Position numbers and translations under genes: made by a program. Shown here one piece after another: positions 17,833 through 25,079 of a stretch of DNA of 64,000 nucleotides (within the stretch, counting starts at the first letter, position 1; each line of letters starts with the position of its first letter). The notes under the pieces are model-generated. The model was given only the letters and a program-made list of their open reading frames with translations. It searched no databases and was not told where the DNA came from. Source of the stretch: an uncultured Ruminococcus sp. (GTDB lineage Bacteria > Bacillota > Clostridia > Monoglobales > Monoglobaceae); assembly GCA_902760955.1 (NCBI GenBank), contig CACWIG010000001.1, positions 1-64,000 on the forward strand, in the 5' to 3' direction.

Positions 17833-18240
17833 TTATAAAATAACGGACATTTTTTATAAAACATCGGTAACTGTTTATAAAAGGGTAGGACAGAGAATAT
17901 AAAACTCCAGAACTGAAATTATAAAAAATTACGGAAGGAATTATAAAATCTTTATACTGAAATTATAAAACAATCAAGCAATTTTTATAAAATGTCGGCA
18001 TTAGTTTTATAAAAGGTTATTCCTGAAATTATAAAAGGTCTGCGGTAATATTATAAAAATCCGTCTTTAATTTTATAAAAAGTCGGTCAATGATTTATAA
18101 AAGTCTAAATGTTTTTTATAAATCTTCTGCAATCTTTTATAAAAGAGTAGGGATTTTTTATAATCGGTTTTATAAAAAACAAAAGAGATTTTATAAAACT
18201 TTCGACAGATTTTATAAAATCCCTAATATTGTTTATAATA
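17833..18240. repeat. Helically phased array of 20 TTATAAAA octamers
   Basis: Octamers begin at 17833, 17854, 17875, 17897, 17919, 17941, 17963, 17985, 18007, 18029, 18051, 18073, 18095, 18116, 18137, 18158, 18170, 18191, 18212 and 18233. Sixteen are exact TTATAAAA; those at 17897, 18116, 18158 and 18233 differ at one or two bases. Intervals are 21, 21, then ten of 22, then three of 21, one of 12, and three of 21. Spacers of 13-14 bp are all different, usually A/T at the edges and richer in G/C in the middle. The period equals two helical turns, placing every octamer on one face of the DNA. There are no cas genes, and the 22-bp intervals break any reading frame. A cooperative protein-binding site is the best reading. 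Confidence 0.95.
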
Positions 18241-18291
18241 TGTGGAACTTTGCAACACAACCAATTATGCATATAAAAATGCCTTTACAAT

Positions 18292-18349
18292 TCAATTTCT
18301 CTTTGAGATTTCAACGAAAAGTCCGTTCCACAGAAAATCGAGTTATAGG
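18292..18349 (-). repeat. Right terminal inverted repeat of the transposon
   Basis: Read on the minus strand it begins CCTATAACT, then ATTTTCTGTGGAA after two mismatches, then TTTTCGTTGA after five, matching the left end without gaps over 39 bases. It starts 51 bp beyond the last array octamer. Confidence 0.88.
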
Positions 18350-18357
18350 TATTAAAG
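18350..18357. repeat. Right copy of the 8-bp target-site duplication TATTAAAG
   Basis: Exact copy of 15296-15303, directly outside the right inverted repeat. Confidence 0.88.
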
Positions 18358-18385
18358 TTATTAAAATAATTTGTTATGACACAGA

Positions 18386-18418
18386 AAAAATCCGCAAGAA
18401 CAATAGTCTTGCGGATTT
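18386..18418 (-). terminator. Terminator of the 939-aa SLH gene
   Basis: Minus strand AATCCGCAAGACTA, short loop, TTGCGGATT stem, followed by TTTTTTCTGTG. It lies outside the transposon, 16 bp after the SLH gene stop. Confidence 0.85.
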
Positions 18419-18434
18419 TGGGTTTATTCATCAA

Positions 18435-21254
18435 TTATTCAGGCAAAATTACGAAAAGTTTAGCTGAATTCTTATAGAAATAGATGAGAATCTTGCTTGG
18501 TTCTACTCCGTCATCATATGCACTCAATGCATCGATTGCAGAAGTACGCTCGTCACTTGGTATTTCGATAATCTCTAATTCCTTACCTGTGTTATCATAC
18601 TTTAGAACTGTTGCATTGCTAAAGTTCTTAATGTTATAGAGCAGTAAATCTTTTCCGCTATACTCCTCACTGTCTTTTGTAAGTTTTGTAGGAGCTATGG
18701 ATATAGCATCTTCGTCTTTTGCATAAACGCTTCCTATGATTACACCATATTTTGATGACTCATTAATCTTGCCGAATATACCATAATCATTATCTTCGCC
18801 TACACGATAAATGAACTGTGTTCTTTCCTCGTCATCAACAAATGTGGTGTATCCATCAGAATCCGTACCCGCTCTGAATATATCACCCATTGAAAGTGAA
18901 TCAACTAAGCTATCATCAGAGTCTTTCGATACCCACATAGAATCAAATGTACTTGTTGAAGAACTGCTTGTCTTATAGCCTCCCAACTTATACATACTGG
19001 TATCATCATTTGTTGCCTGTGTCTTACTTGTCATAATATATATAGGTGATGACTCCTCTATCTTCTTCGAGCTATCAACTCCGTAAGCTACAACTACCTT
19101 AGGAACATTTACGGCTGAAACATCGAATACTTCTACCATATACTTGCCTGTTGTACTAAACACAGATGATACAGTTGACTTTTTAAAGTTATTATAAACA
19201 CCGTCTTCGGGGACTACAAATACAGTAGCATTACTTAAGTTTACCTTTGTACCATCGTAGGTAATAGTAGAAGTCGAACTGCTATAATCTGACGCAACAT
19301 CCCTTGTAATAGTTGACAAAGTAGTAAGCTTATCTGATACAACTTCGCTGCCCTTGTCAACAGGAGTAGCAGTATAAACCTTATCTAATACAGTTTCACC
19401 GCTTACAGTCTTTGTTGTGTATTTGATTAACTGCTGAACGCCCTCAACACCTGTCTTACCATTGTCTGCAGCAATTCTTAATGCTTCCACTACATCTGTA
19501 CCCTTTGAACAAGGCTCGCCATCAACTGATGTGCTTCTGTATGTTTTGAGGTATTGTGTACTGCCTGCAGAATTTATTATTCTGAATGTAACATCGCCGT
19601 CAAATGATTCTTTGTCCTCTGCATAGGCAACCACATAACCATAATATGTATTTACAGATGTCACATTTTTTGTATACGCAACAACATCTCCGTTCAGGTC
19701 AAGATAATATACACCTGAATCCTGATTCTGAGGAGCTTCATCCAGCTTTCCACCGTTCAACCAAGGTGCCGCATTTGATATATAATAATCTTTGCCTGAT
19801 ATTGTTATTGTGTCGTTCTGAACTGCACTGATTGTTCCTGTAACCTTATCGCTTAATACTATTGCCTTTTTCAACGGAGCAACGCCATTGCTCTTTGTGT
19901 AGCAAATAATATTTCCAACTGCTATTGAACTGAATTCAAGTTCCTTACCATTTTTGTCTACGATTGATAAATTTGAATCAGATGTCTTATCGAGCTTTAA
20001 TGTTTTATTTTCAGCAGGCTGAATTACATTGTCAACAATTTCGTATGAAGTTGATGATTTGCTTGAAACATAATATACATCATAAGCCGTAATATCAATC
20101 ACGTCATATGTTCTGTCATTATCGGAATCAATAAGTTTTACCTGACCGATAAGAGGAATCATACTTACATCAAAACGGCTTGCTCTTCCGTTGTTGCCGT
20201 AGAGCTTACCATTATAGATAACTACGTTATCCGATGAAATATTTGCAATCTTTTCTTTATTGTCATCCTTGTTCAAATAATATTTAATCTGATTGTTAGA
20301 TGAAGTGCCGGTCTCAACATCAGAAGCACTTATAACAAGAGGCTCTGCATCACTTAAGACACACAACGCAATTGTTCTTGTGGAACCCGAAGTTGTGTAG
20401 TAGAAGTCAACCTCATATCCCATATAATTCTTTAAAGTGGTATCTGTTGTTACATATGTATGCAACTCATAGCTATTTGTGTCAGGCTCTTTTGCATAAA
20501 TCATTATCTCGTTCTCACGAAGATTTATATCCTGCGAGTCCATACTTGTTACATCATTTGAGTATATTATACCTGTTGTCTTTTCATAATTTAAGTAGTC
20601 GTTCAAGATTGTTTTGTTTGTAACCTCGTTGTTCTCAACGATTCTAACATCAAGAGAATCGTAAAGAAGCTGTGCAATACAAGCACGGCTTGCAGGTGTT
20701 TCCGCAGCACCGATTTGAGAAGCCACTTTTGTAACACCCTTTTGAGCCGCAATACTGATATAGTTTGCATACCAAGGTGTAACATCCACAGATGTAGTAT
20801 ACCCTAAAGTACACATTATCATCTTAATTGCTTCCTCATATGCAACATTTGCACTCGGCTTAAACGTGCCATCATCATATCCGTTAATAACACCCTTTGC
20901 ATACGCTGTATTAATGTTTGGGATTGCCCAATTATAATCGCCATTATTATCATCAATATCAGTAAACGGCAACTCAGCAGCACTTGTGTTTCCGATTGCC
21001 CCAAGTTTCAGCGTTCTCATAAGCATAGCTGTAAACTCTGCCCTTGTAACATTTTGGTCAGGTCTGAATGTGCTATCCTCATAGCCGTTAATTACGCCCA
21101 TTGCATTTAACGTCTTGACAGCATCATAGTACACACTGTCAGATGTAACATCTGTCAGTTTTCCTGTTGTTGTTTCATCAGCAAAAGCAACAAAGCACGA
21201 CAGTACCATAGCAACTGATAAAACAACACTTATAAAGTGTCTCATTTTTTTCAT
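18435..21254 (-). CDS. SLH-domain surface protein
   Basis: A 939-aa secreted protein. Signal peptide residues 1-25 (MKKMRHFISVVLSVAMVLSC, then cleavage near AFA-DE). Three SLH domains follow at about 30-90, 95-150 and 155-210, with VINGYEDSTFRPDQNVTRAE and VINGYDDGTFKPSANVAYEE; these bind pyruvylated secondary cell-wall polymers. The remaining 700 residues are Ser/Thr/Asp-rich beta-strand-like sequence with no domain I recognise. Length and composition parallel the 987-aa SLH protein at 33.7-36.6 kb, so the two are probably S-layer paralogues. It has its own promoter and terminator. Confidence 0.9.
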   Translation of the reverse strand: MKKMRHFISVVLSVAMVLSCFVAFADETTTGKLTDVTSDSVYYDAVKTLNAMGVINGYEDSTFRPDQNVTRAEFTAMLMRTLKLGAIGNTSAAELPFTDIDDNNGDYNWAIPNINTAYAKGVINGYDDGTFKPSANVAYEEAIKMIMCTLGYTTSVDVTPWYANYISIAAQKGVTKVASQIGAAETPASRACIAQLLYDSLDVRIVENNEVTNKTILNDYLNYEKTTGIIYSNDVTSMDSQDINLRENEIMIYAKEPDTNSYELHTYVTTDTTLKNYMGYEVDFYYTTSGSTRTIALCVLSDAEPLVISASDVETGTSSNNQIKYYLNKDDNKEKIANISSDNVVIYNGKLYGNNGRASRFDVSMIPLIGQVKLIDSDNDRTYDVIDITAYDVYYVSSKSSTSYEIVDNVIQPAENKTLKLDKTSDSNLSIVDKNGKELEFSSIAVGNIICYTKSNGVAPLKKAIVLSDKVTGTISAVQNDTITISGKDYYISNAAPWLNGGKLDEAPQNQDSGVYYLDLNGDVVAYTKNVTSVNTYYGYVVAYAEDKESFDGDVTFRIINSAGSTQYLKTYRSTSVDGEPCSKGTDVVEALRIAADNGKTGVEGVQQLIKYTTKTVSGETVLDKVYTATPVDKGSEVVSDKLTTLSTITRDVASDYSSSTSTITYDGTKVNLSNATVFVVPEDGVYNNFKKSTVSSVFSTTGKYMVEVFDVSAVNVPKVVVAYGVDSSKKIEESSPIYIMTSKTQATNDDTSMYKLGGYKTSSSSTSTFDSMWVSKDSDDSLVDSLSMGDIFRAGTDSDGYTTFVDDEERTQFIYRVGEDNDYGIFGKINESSKYGVIIGSVYAKDEDAISIAPTKLTKDSEEYSGKDLLLYNIKNFSNATVLKYDNTGKELEIIEIPSDERTSAIDALSAYDDGVEPSKILIYFYKNSAKLFVILPE

Positions 21255-21310
21255 AGATATATAACCTCCGTAAATTTATATTTTCCTTACTATAACATTC
21301 TTTTTCTTTC

Positions 21311-21339
21311 ATTCTATCATCTTTGATACAAAAAGTCAA
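21311..21339 (-). promoter_or_regulatory. Promoter of the 939-aa SLH gene
   Basis: Minus strand TTGACT (21339-21334), 17-bp spacer, TAGAAT (21316-21311), then a leader of about 50 nt ending in GGAGG. Confidence 0.7.
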
Positions 21340-21388
21340 TTACGATAGTATGTCAATGTTTTACAAATTTGTAACACAATGTATCGTC

Positions 21389-22639
21389 TCAATCATTTGA
21401 ACGTTTTTTTCTCATAAAAGAACTTTTTTCGGCCTTTTTATCCGTCTTTATATACACTATACTTTGCGGTCTGTTTGCGACCTCTATTACGTTTCCGTTT
21501 TCATCAATAATCTCATTAATCTTTTGTGTAAAAAAGCTACCGTCAGGACATAAGAATTCGACCTCGTCGCCAACAAAAAATCTGTTCTTCTGAACAACCT
21601 TTGCCGTCATACTCTCTTCGTCAAAGTCATCAACAGTTCCAACCATATCATAGTTGCGGATATACGAACTGCTGGCATAGTGCTGTTCCGAACCGCCTGG
21701 CTTGCCAAAATAAAAGCCTGTAGTATAATCTCTGTGACTTACCTTTTTAAGTTCGTCATACCACTCCTGTTTAAATTTCCAATTCTCAGGGTCGGCTATA
21801 TATGAATCTATAGCTTGCCTATATGCCGCAACAACTGTTGCCACATAAAATTCCGACTTGACTCTTCCCTCGATTTTAAAACTCGAAAGACCACATTCCA
21901 CAAGTTTATCTATATGTTCTATCATACATAAGTCCTTTGAATTATAAATGAATGTTCCCCTCTCATTTTCGTATACGGGCATATATTCTCCTGGGCGTTG
22001 TTCTTCCATCAAATAATACTTCCATCTGCAAGGATGAGCACAGGCGCCCTGGTTACTGTCGCGTCCCGACATATAGTTACTGAGCAAGCATCTGCCCGAA
22101 TAGGATATACACATTGCCCCGTGCACAAAAGCCTCAAGCTCTAAGTTTGAATCTGTGCGTTCACGGATTTCCGATATCTCATCAAGGGACATTTCTCTTG
22201 CAAGAATAACACGCTTTGCTCCCATCTCATACCACTTGTTTGCACTTCTGTAATTCACGTTATTCGCCTGAGTGCTTATGTGAACATCAAGCTCAGGTGC
22301 GACTTCACGGGTTATGTCAAACATACCCAGATCCGACAGTATAACTGCATCTATTCCGATATCCTTGACCTCACGCAAAAATTTTTCATATTCGTCTATG
22401 TCCTTATTATGCGGAATAATATTTGCTGTAAGATACACTTTTTTTCCTCTGCTTTTGGCAAATTCCACACCCTGCCGTATCTCATCATTTGTAAAGTTAT
22501 CAGCCGCAACTCTTAAAGAAAATTCTTCTCCTCCTATATACACTGCATCTGCACCATACGTCAATGCAGTTTTCAGTTTTTCTAAATTTCCTGCAGGGGC
22601 AAGAAGTTCCGGTTTTGCTAATTTTTTATTGCTATTCAT
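21389..22639 (-). CDS. Peptidase U32 family protein (TrhP/RlhA-like)
   Basis: A 416-aa protein. The start LAKPELLAPAGNLEKLKTAL and YGADAVYIGG are classic U32 signatures, and the four-Cys set is visible (AMCISYSGRCLLS, GACAHPCRW). It also has the FKIEGRVKSEFYVATVV motif. Members of this family install 5-hydroxyuridine in tRNA wobble position 34 (TrhP) or 5-hydroxycytidine in 23S rRNA (RlhA). TrhP is the more likely role in a Firmicute. The ATG at 22639 has GGAGG 5 nt upstream; a TTG 18 bp earlier has none. It lies 68 bp after the amidase gene. Confidence 0.9.
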   Translation of the reverse strand: MNSNKKLAKPELLAPAGNLEKLKTALTYGADAVYIGGEEFSLRVAADNFTNDEIRQGVEFAKSRGKKVYLTANIIPHNKDIDEYEKFLREVKDIGIDAVILSDLGMFDITREVAPELDVHISTQANNVNYRSANKWYEMGAKRVILAREMSLDEISEIRERTDSNLELEAFVHGAMCISYSGRCLLSNYMSGRDSNQGACAHPCRWKYYLMEEQRPGEYMPVYENERGTFIYNSKDLCMIEHIDKLVECGLSSFKIEGRVKSEFYVATVVAAYRQAIDSYIADPENWKFKQEWYDELKKVSHRDYTTGFYFGKPGGSEQHYASSSYIRNYDMVGTVDDFDEESMTAKVVQKNRFFVGDEVEFLCPDGSFFTQKINEIIDENGNVIEVANRPQSIVYIKTDKKAEKSSFMRKKRSND

Positions 22640-22659
22640 TTTATCCTCCGTCATCAATC

Positions 22660-22701
22660 TGTTATTACAAATACCGACGGCAATTTGCTGCCGTCGGTAT
22701 T
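22660..22701 (-). terminator. Hairpin after the amidase gene
   Basis: A perfect 13-bp stem AATACCGACGGCA/TGCCGTCGGTATT with a 6-nt loop lies just after the amidase stop. Only a short T-run (TTTGTAATAAC) follows on the minus strand, so read-through into the U32 gene is possible. Confidence 0.6.
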
Positions 22702-22707
22702 AAAATC

Positions 22708-24147
22708 TTATCGATATTCTATGCCAACATAATTACAAATACCTTTTGCAATTCCCTCAGCAAAAGCCTGCTGATATTTTTCACTGCCTAAGTACTTAGC
22801 ATCATTTGCAGAATCAATAAATCCTGTTTCAACCAATGCTGCTGTCATATTAGTATTTCTTAAAACGGCATATCTGGCATTCTTGACTCCGCGGTTTCTC
22901 AAACCAACCTCGTCAAGCATTCCCTCTTGAATATATGTTGCAAACACTTTTCCATCATTTGAACCTGTACAGTAGTATGTTTCTGTACCTGTACCCCCAC
23001 CTGCATTACAGTGGATAGAAACAAACAAATCTGCTCCGTTTCTGTTGGCAATGTCCGCTCTGCGAGCAAGGCTGGCACTTACCGACTCAGTTGATACATT
23101 TTCCTTAACAGAATTTCTTGTCATTATTACCTGGAAACCATTTCTTTCAAGGAGAGGTTTAAGCTTCTCTGCAATATAGAATGTAATATCCTGCTCCCTC
23201 AAGCCATTGCCTGTGGCACCTGTGTCAACACCGCTGTTGTTATGTCCAGGGTCAATTACTATTAACATTCCATCAGAAGAACCGATAGGTATATACTCAT
23301 ATTCATTATCACTATCCGCAACAGTATAATTATTACTGTTCTCTTCTTCTTTTATATACTGCTCGTAATCTTCACCATAGTATTGAACCTTCTGATAATA
23401 TTCGCGTTCAAGTGCCTCAGCATCTGTCGGCTCCCATATATCCTCAGGCTCATATGTGTTTGTAACAGTGCTGTCAACAACAGCAACAGTTGTTCCGCCT
23501 GATAATCTGTTTCCGCTTACATCAACCGCATCTGTTCCTGTCGCCTTATTCTCGCCCTTTATAAGCATCGAATTATAAACAATCTGAGCAACAAACGCTC
23601 TTGTTGCAGGCAACCCTATTGTGTATATTCCTCCGTCAAGTAATCCGCTTTTCTTTGCAACATCAACGTAACCCGAATACCACATAGGTCCAACCTTTGA
23701 AAGGGAGTCATCCCCTAAGCCGCTGGCACATACTACAACCTTAATTGCCTGCTCTGCTGTTACATTATCATTGGGCGAAAAACTTGTTTCCGTCATTCCG
23801 TTAACATAGCCGTTTTCATAACAATATGATATATATCCCTGTGCCCAACTGTCGCTTGCAACATCTGTAAATGGCGTTCCGCTTGTGGTATAATAATTTT
23901 CATTATAGTTATTCGCCCTTGCAACAAATGCACAAAACTCCGCACGTGTCGTCTTATCTCTGGGACCAAATCTACCGTCGCCTCTGCCCTGTATGATTCC
24001 TTCATTGCTAAGCTTATTTACAGCATTATAATATGTAGCAGTAATCGGAACATCTGAAAACTCCATACCAAATACTGCACTCTGTGCAAGCACAATAGCT
24101 AATATACATATTGTGCATACAACAACTGTCTTAATACGCATTCGCAT
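22708..24147 (-). CDS. SLH-anchored N-acetylmuramoyl-L-alanine amidase
   Basis: A 479-aa secreted wall hydrolase. The signal peptide is about residues 1-28. Three SLH domains follow (to about 205: IIQGRGDGRFGPRDKTTRAE; YVNGMTETSFSPNDNVTAEQ; a third degenerate one). A Glu/Tyr-rich linker leads to an Amidase_3 domain from about residue 285. Zinc and catalytic residues are visible as DPGHNN, GLREQD, SIHCNAGG and VETGFID. It cleaves the bond between MurNAc and the peptide stem. SLH domains should keep it on the cell surface. The ATG at 24147 was chosen for GAGGTGG 7-8 nt upstream; a TTG 15 bp earlier overlaps that site. Confidence 0.93.
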   Translation of the reverse strand: MRMRIKTVVVCTICILAIVLAQSAVFGMEFSDVPITATYYNAVNKLSNEGIIQGRGDGRFGPRDKTTRAEFCAFVARANNYNENYYTTSGTPFTDVASDSWAQGYISYCYENGYVNGMTETSFSPNDNVTAEQAIKVVVCASGLGDDSLSKVGPMWYSGYVDVAKKSGLLDGGIYTIGLPATRAFVAQIVYNSMLIKGENKATGTDAVDVSGNRLSGGTTVAVVDSTVTNTYEPEDIWEPTDAEALEREYYQKVQYYGEDYEQYIKEEENSNNYTVADSDNEYEYIPIGSSDGMLIVIDPGHNNSGVDTGATGNGLREQDITFYIAEKLKPLLERNGFQVIMTRNSVKENVSTESVSASLARRADIANRNGADLFVSIHCNAGGGTGTETYYCTGSNDGKVFATYIQEGMLDEVGLRNRGVKNARYAVLRNTNMTAALVETGFIDSANDAKYLGSEKYQQAFAEGIAKGICNYVGIEYR

Positions 24148-24162
24148 TAATATCCACCTCAA

Positions 24163-24480
24163 AATTAATTTCTTTTTATCTAAAAAATTTTGCCATTGTG
24201 CATATTATAGCACATTTTAGCCCTTAAATCAATAGTTTTCCGTCGTTTTTTTATATTTTAAATTCAATATTCAACATTTTTTGTTAGTTTTGCATAAATA
24301 TGCTCTGTTTGTCATACAAATGTAATATTTACACAATTCCGCTTTATAGTGTGTTCGGCTAATTATTATAACTCAAAATATTGTGTCAATGGTGTATTTG
24401 TCTGATAAAAAGAGTTTTTTGGCTGAACTCATTTTTTTGACAAATCTCGCTTGGTTTTTTTGTGCATATTTTCAACGTAA
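24163..24480. other. AT-rich intergenic region between divergent genes
   Basis: Divergent gap between the amidase and SLOG genes. Beyond the amidase promoter at 24204-24232 I see only AT-rich sequence without repeats or a supportable reading frame. Confidence 0.5.
24204..24232 (-). promoter_or_regulatory. Promoter of the SLH-amidase gene
   Basis: Minus strand TTGATT (24232-24227), 17-bp spacer, TATAAT (24209-24204). Confidence 0.75.
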
Positions 24481-24509
24481 TTGACTTAAATTCACGTTTG
24501 TGGTATACT
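24481..24509 (+). promoter_or_regulatory. Promoter of the SLOG-family gene
   Basis: TTGACT (24481-24486), 17-bp spacer, TATACT (24504-24509), about 25 bp before the ribosome-binding site AAGGAG. Confidence 0.8.
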
Positions 24510-24541
24510 TTTTTTAATCCTCTACATTAAGGAGAACGAAT

Positions 24542-25033
24542 ATGTGTGAAAAATCAAAGACCTGTTGTTTTACGGGTCATAGGATAATAAAAACCGAACA
24601 TAAAGACACAATAACTCAAAATTTGTTGAAATTAATTAATACGCTTACCGAAAGAGGAGTGTATAACTTCATTGCAGGCGGAGCCTTAGGCTTTGATACT
24701 CTTGCGGCAAAGGCGGTTATTGCCACGAGAGAGCATAACCCCAACATCAAACTTACACTTGCGTTGCCCTGCAGAGAGCAAGCTAATAATTGGAATTTAA
24801 AAAACATAAATGAATATAACAATATTTTAGCTCTTGCAGATAACATCGTCTATGTTTCAGACAAATATTATGATGGATGTATGCAAAAACGCAACCGGTA
24901 TATGATAGACAACAGCGACCACTGCATATTCTATATGTCCTCACCCAGAGGCGGTACCGCATATACAATCAAATACGCACTTACCTGCAATACAAATCTT
25001 CACAATGTAATAACAGGCATTACAAATATATAA
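24542..25033 (+). CDS. SLOG (DUF1273/YpsA-like) family protein
   Basis: A 163-aa Rossmann-like protein. The signatures are CCFTGHRI at the N-terminus, FIAGGALGFDTLAAKAVI and LALPCREQANNW in the middle, and RNRYMIDNSDHCIFYMSSPRGGTAYTIKYA near the end. This is the pattern of the DUF1273 branch of the SLOG superfamily, which is thought to bind nucleotides or nucleotide-derived ligands. Bacillus YpsA influences cell division and oxidative stress, but the biochemical role is unknown. It is a single gene with its own promoter and a shared terminator. Confidence 0.88.
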   Translation: MCEKSKTCCFTGHRIIKTEHKDTITQNLLKLINTLTERGVYNFIAGGALGFDTLAAKAVIATREHNPNIKLTLALPCREQANNWNLKNINEYNNILALADNIVYVSDKYYDGCMQKRNRYMIDNSDHCIFYMSSPRGGTAYTIKYALTCNTNLHNVITGITNI

Positions 25034-25070
25034 AAATTGACGGAGCAGTAGAATTTGCTCCGTCAATTTA
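25032..25070. terminator. Bidirectional terminator between the SLOG gene and metG
   Basis: Stem AAATTGACGGAGCA/TGCTCCGTCAATTT with a 7-nt loop. T-runs follow on both strands, so it serves both converging genes. Confidence 0.9.
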
Positions 25071-25079
25071 TTACTGTTT

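Larger units (their letters stand above)
15304..18349. mobile_element. 3,046-bp IS1595/ISXO2-like transposon with passenger gene and phased array
   Basis: The ends are imperfect inverted repeats beginning CCTATAACT, bracketed by a perfect 8-bp direct repeat TATTAAAG. Inside, in order: left repeat, terminator and DUF4180 gene (minus), a 210-bp spacer, a 544-aa DDE-type transposase (minus) with its own promoter, a 408-bp array of 20 octamers at 21-22-bp period, and the right repeat. Both genes have consensus promoters and complete reading frames, so the element looks recent and possibly active. It separates the 3' end of the SLH gene from the promoter of the rpmJ operon. It is longer than a typical insertion sequence and markedly asymmetric, with the array only on the right. 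Confidence 0.88.

Noticed and set aside
17833-18240. CRISPR array
   Set aside because: The repeat is only 8 bp, spacers are 13-14 bp, no cas gene is present, and several units are degenerate. This does not fit any CRISPR type.
15921-18290. Shorter insertion sequence bounded by GCATTTTTA words
   Set aside because: Only nine bases match and no target duplication flanks them. The CCTATAACT ends with TATTAAAG duplications are far stronger.
18090-18467. Plus-strand reading frame with FYK heptads over the array
   Set aside because: The heptads come from the 21-bp spacing of TTATAAAA in the last part of the array. The 22-bp part breaks the frame, and there is no ribosome-binding site or homology.
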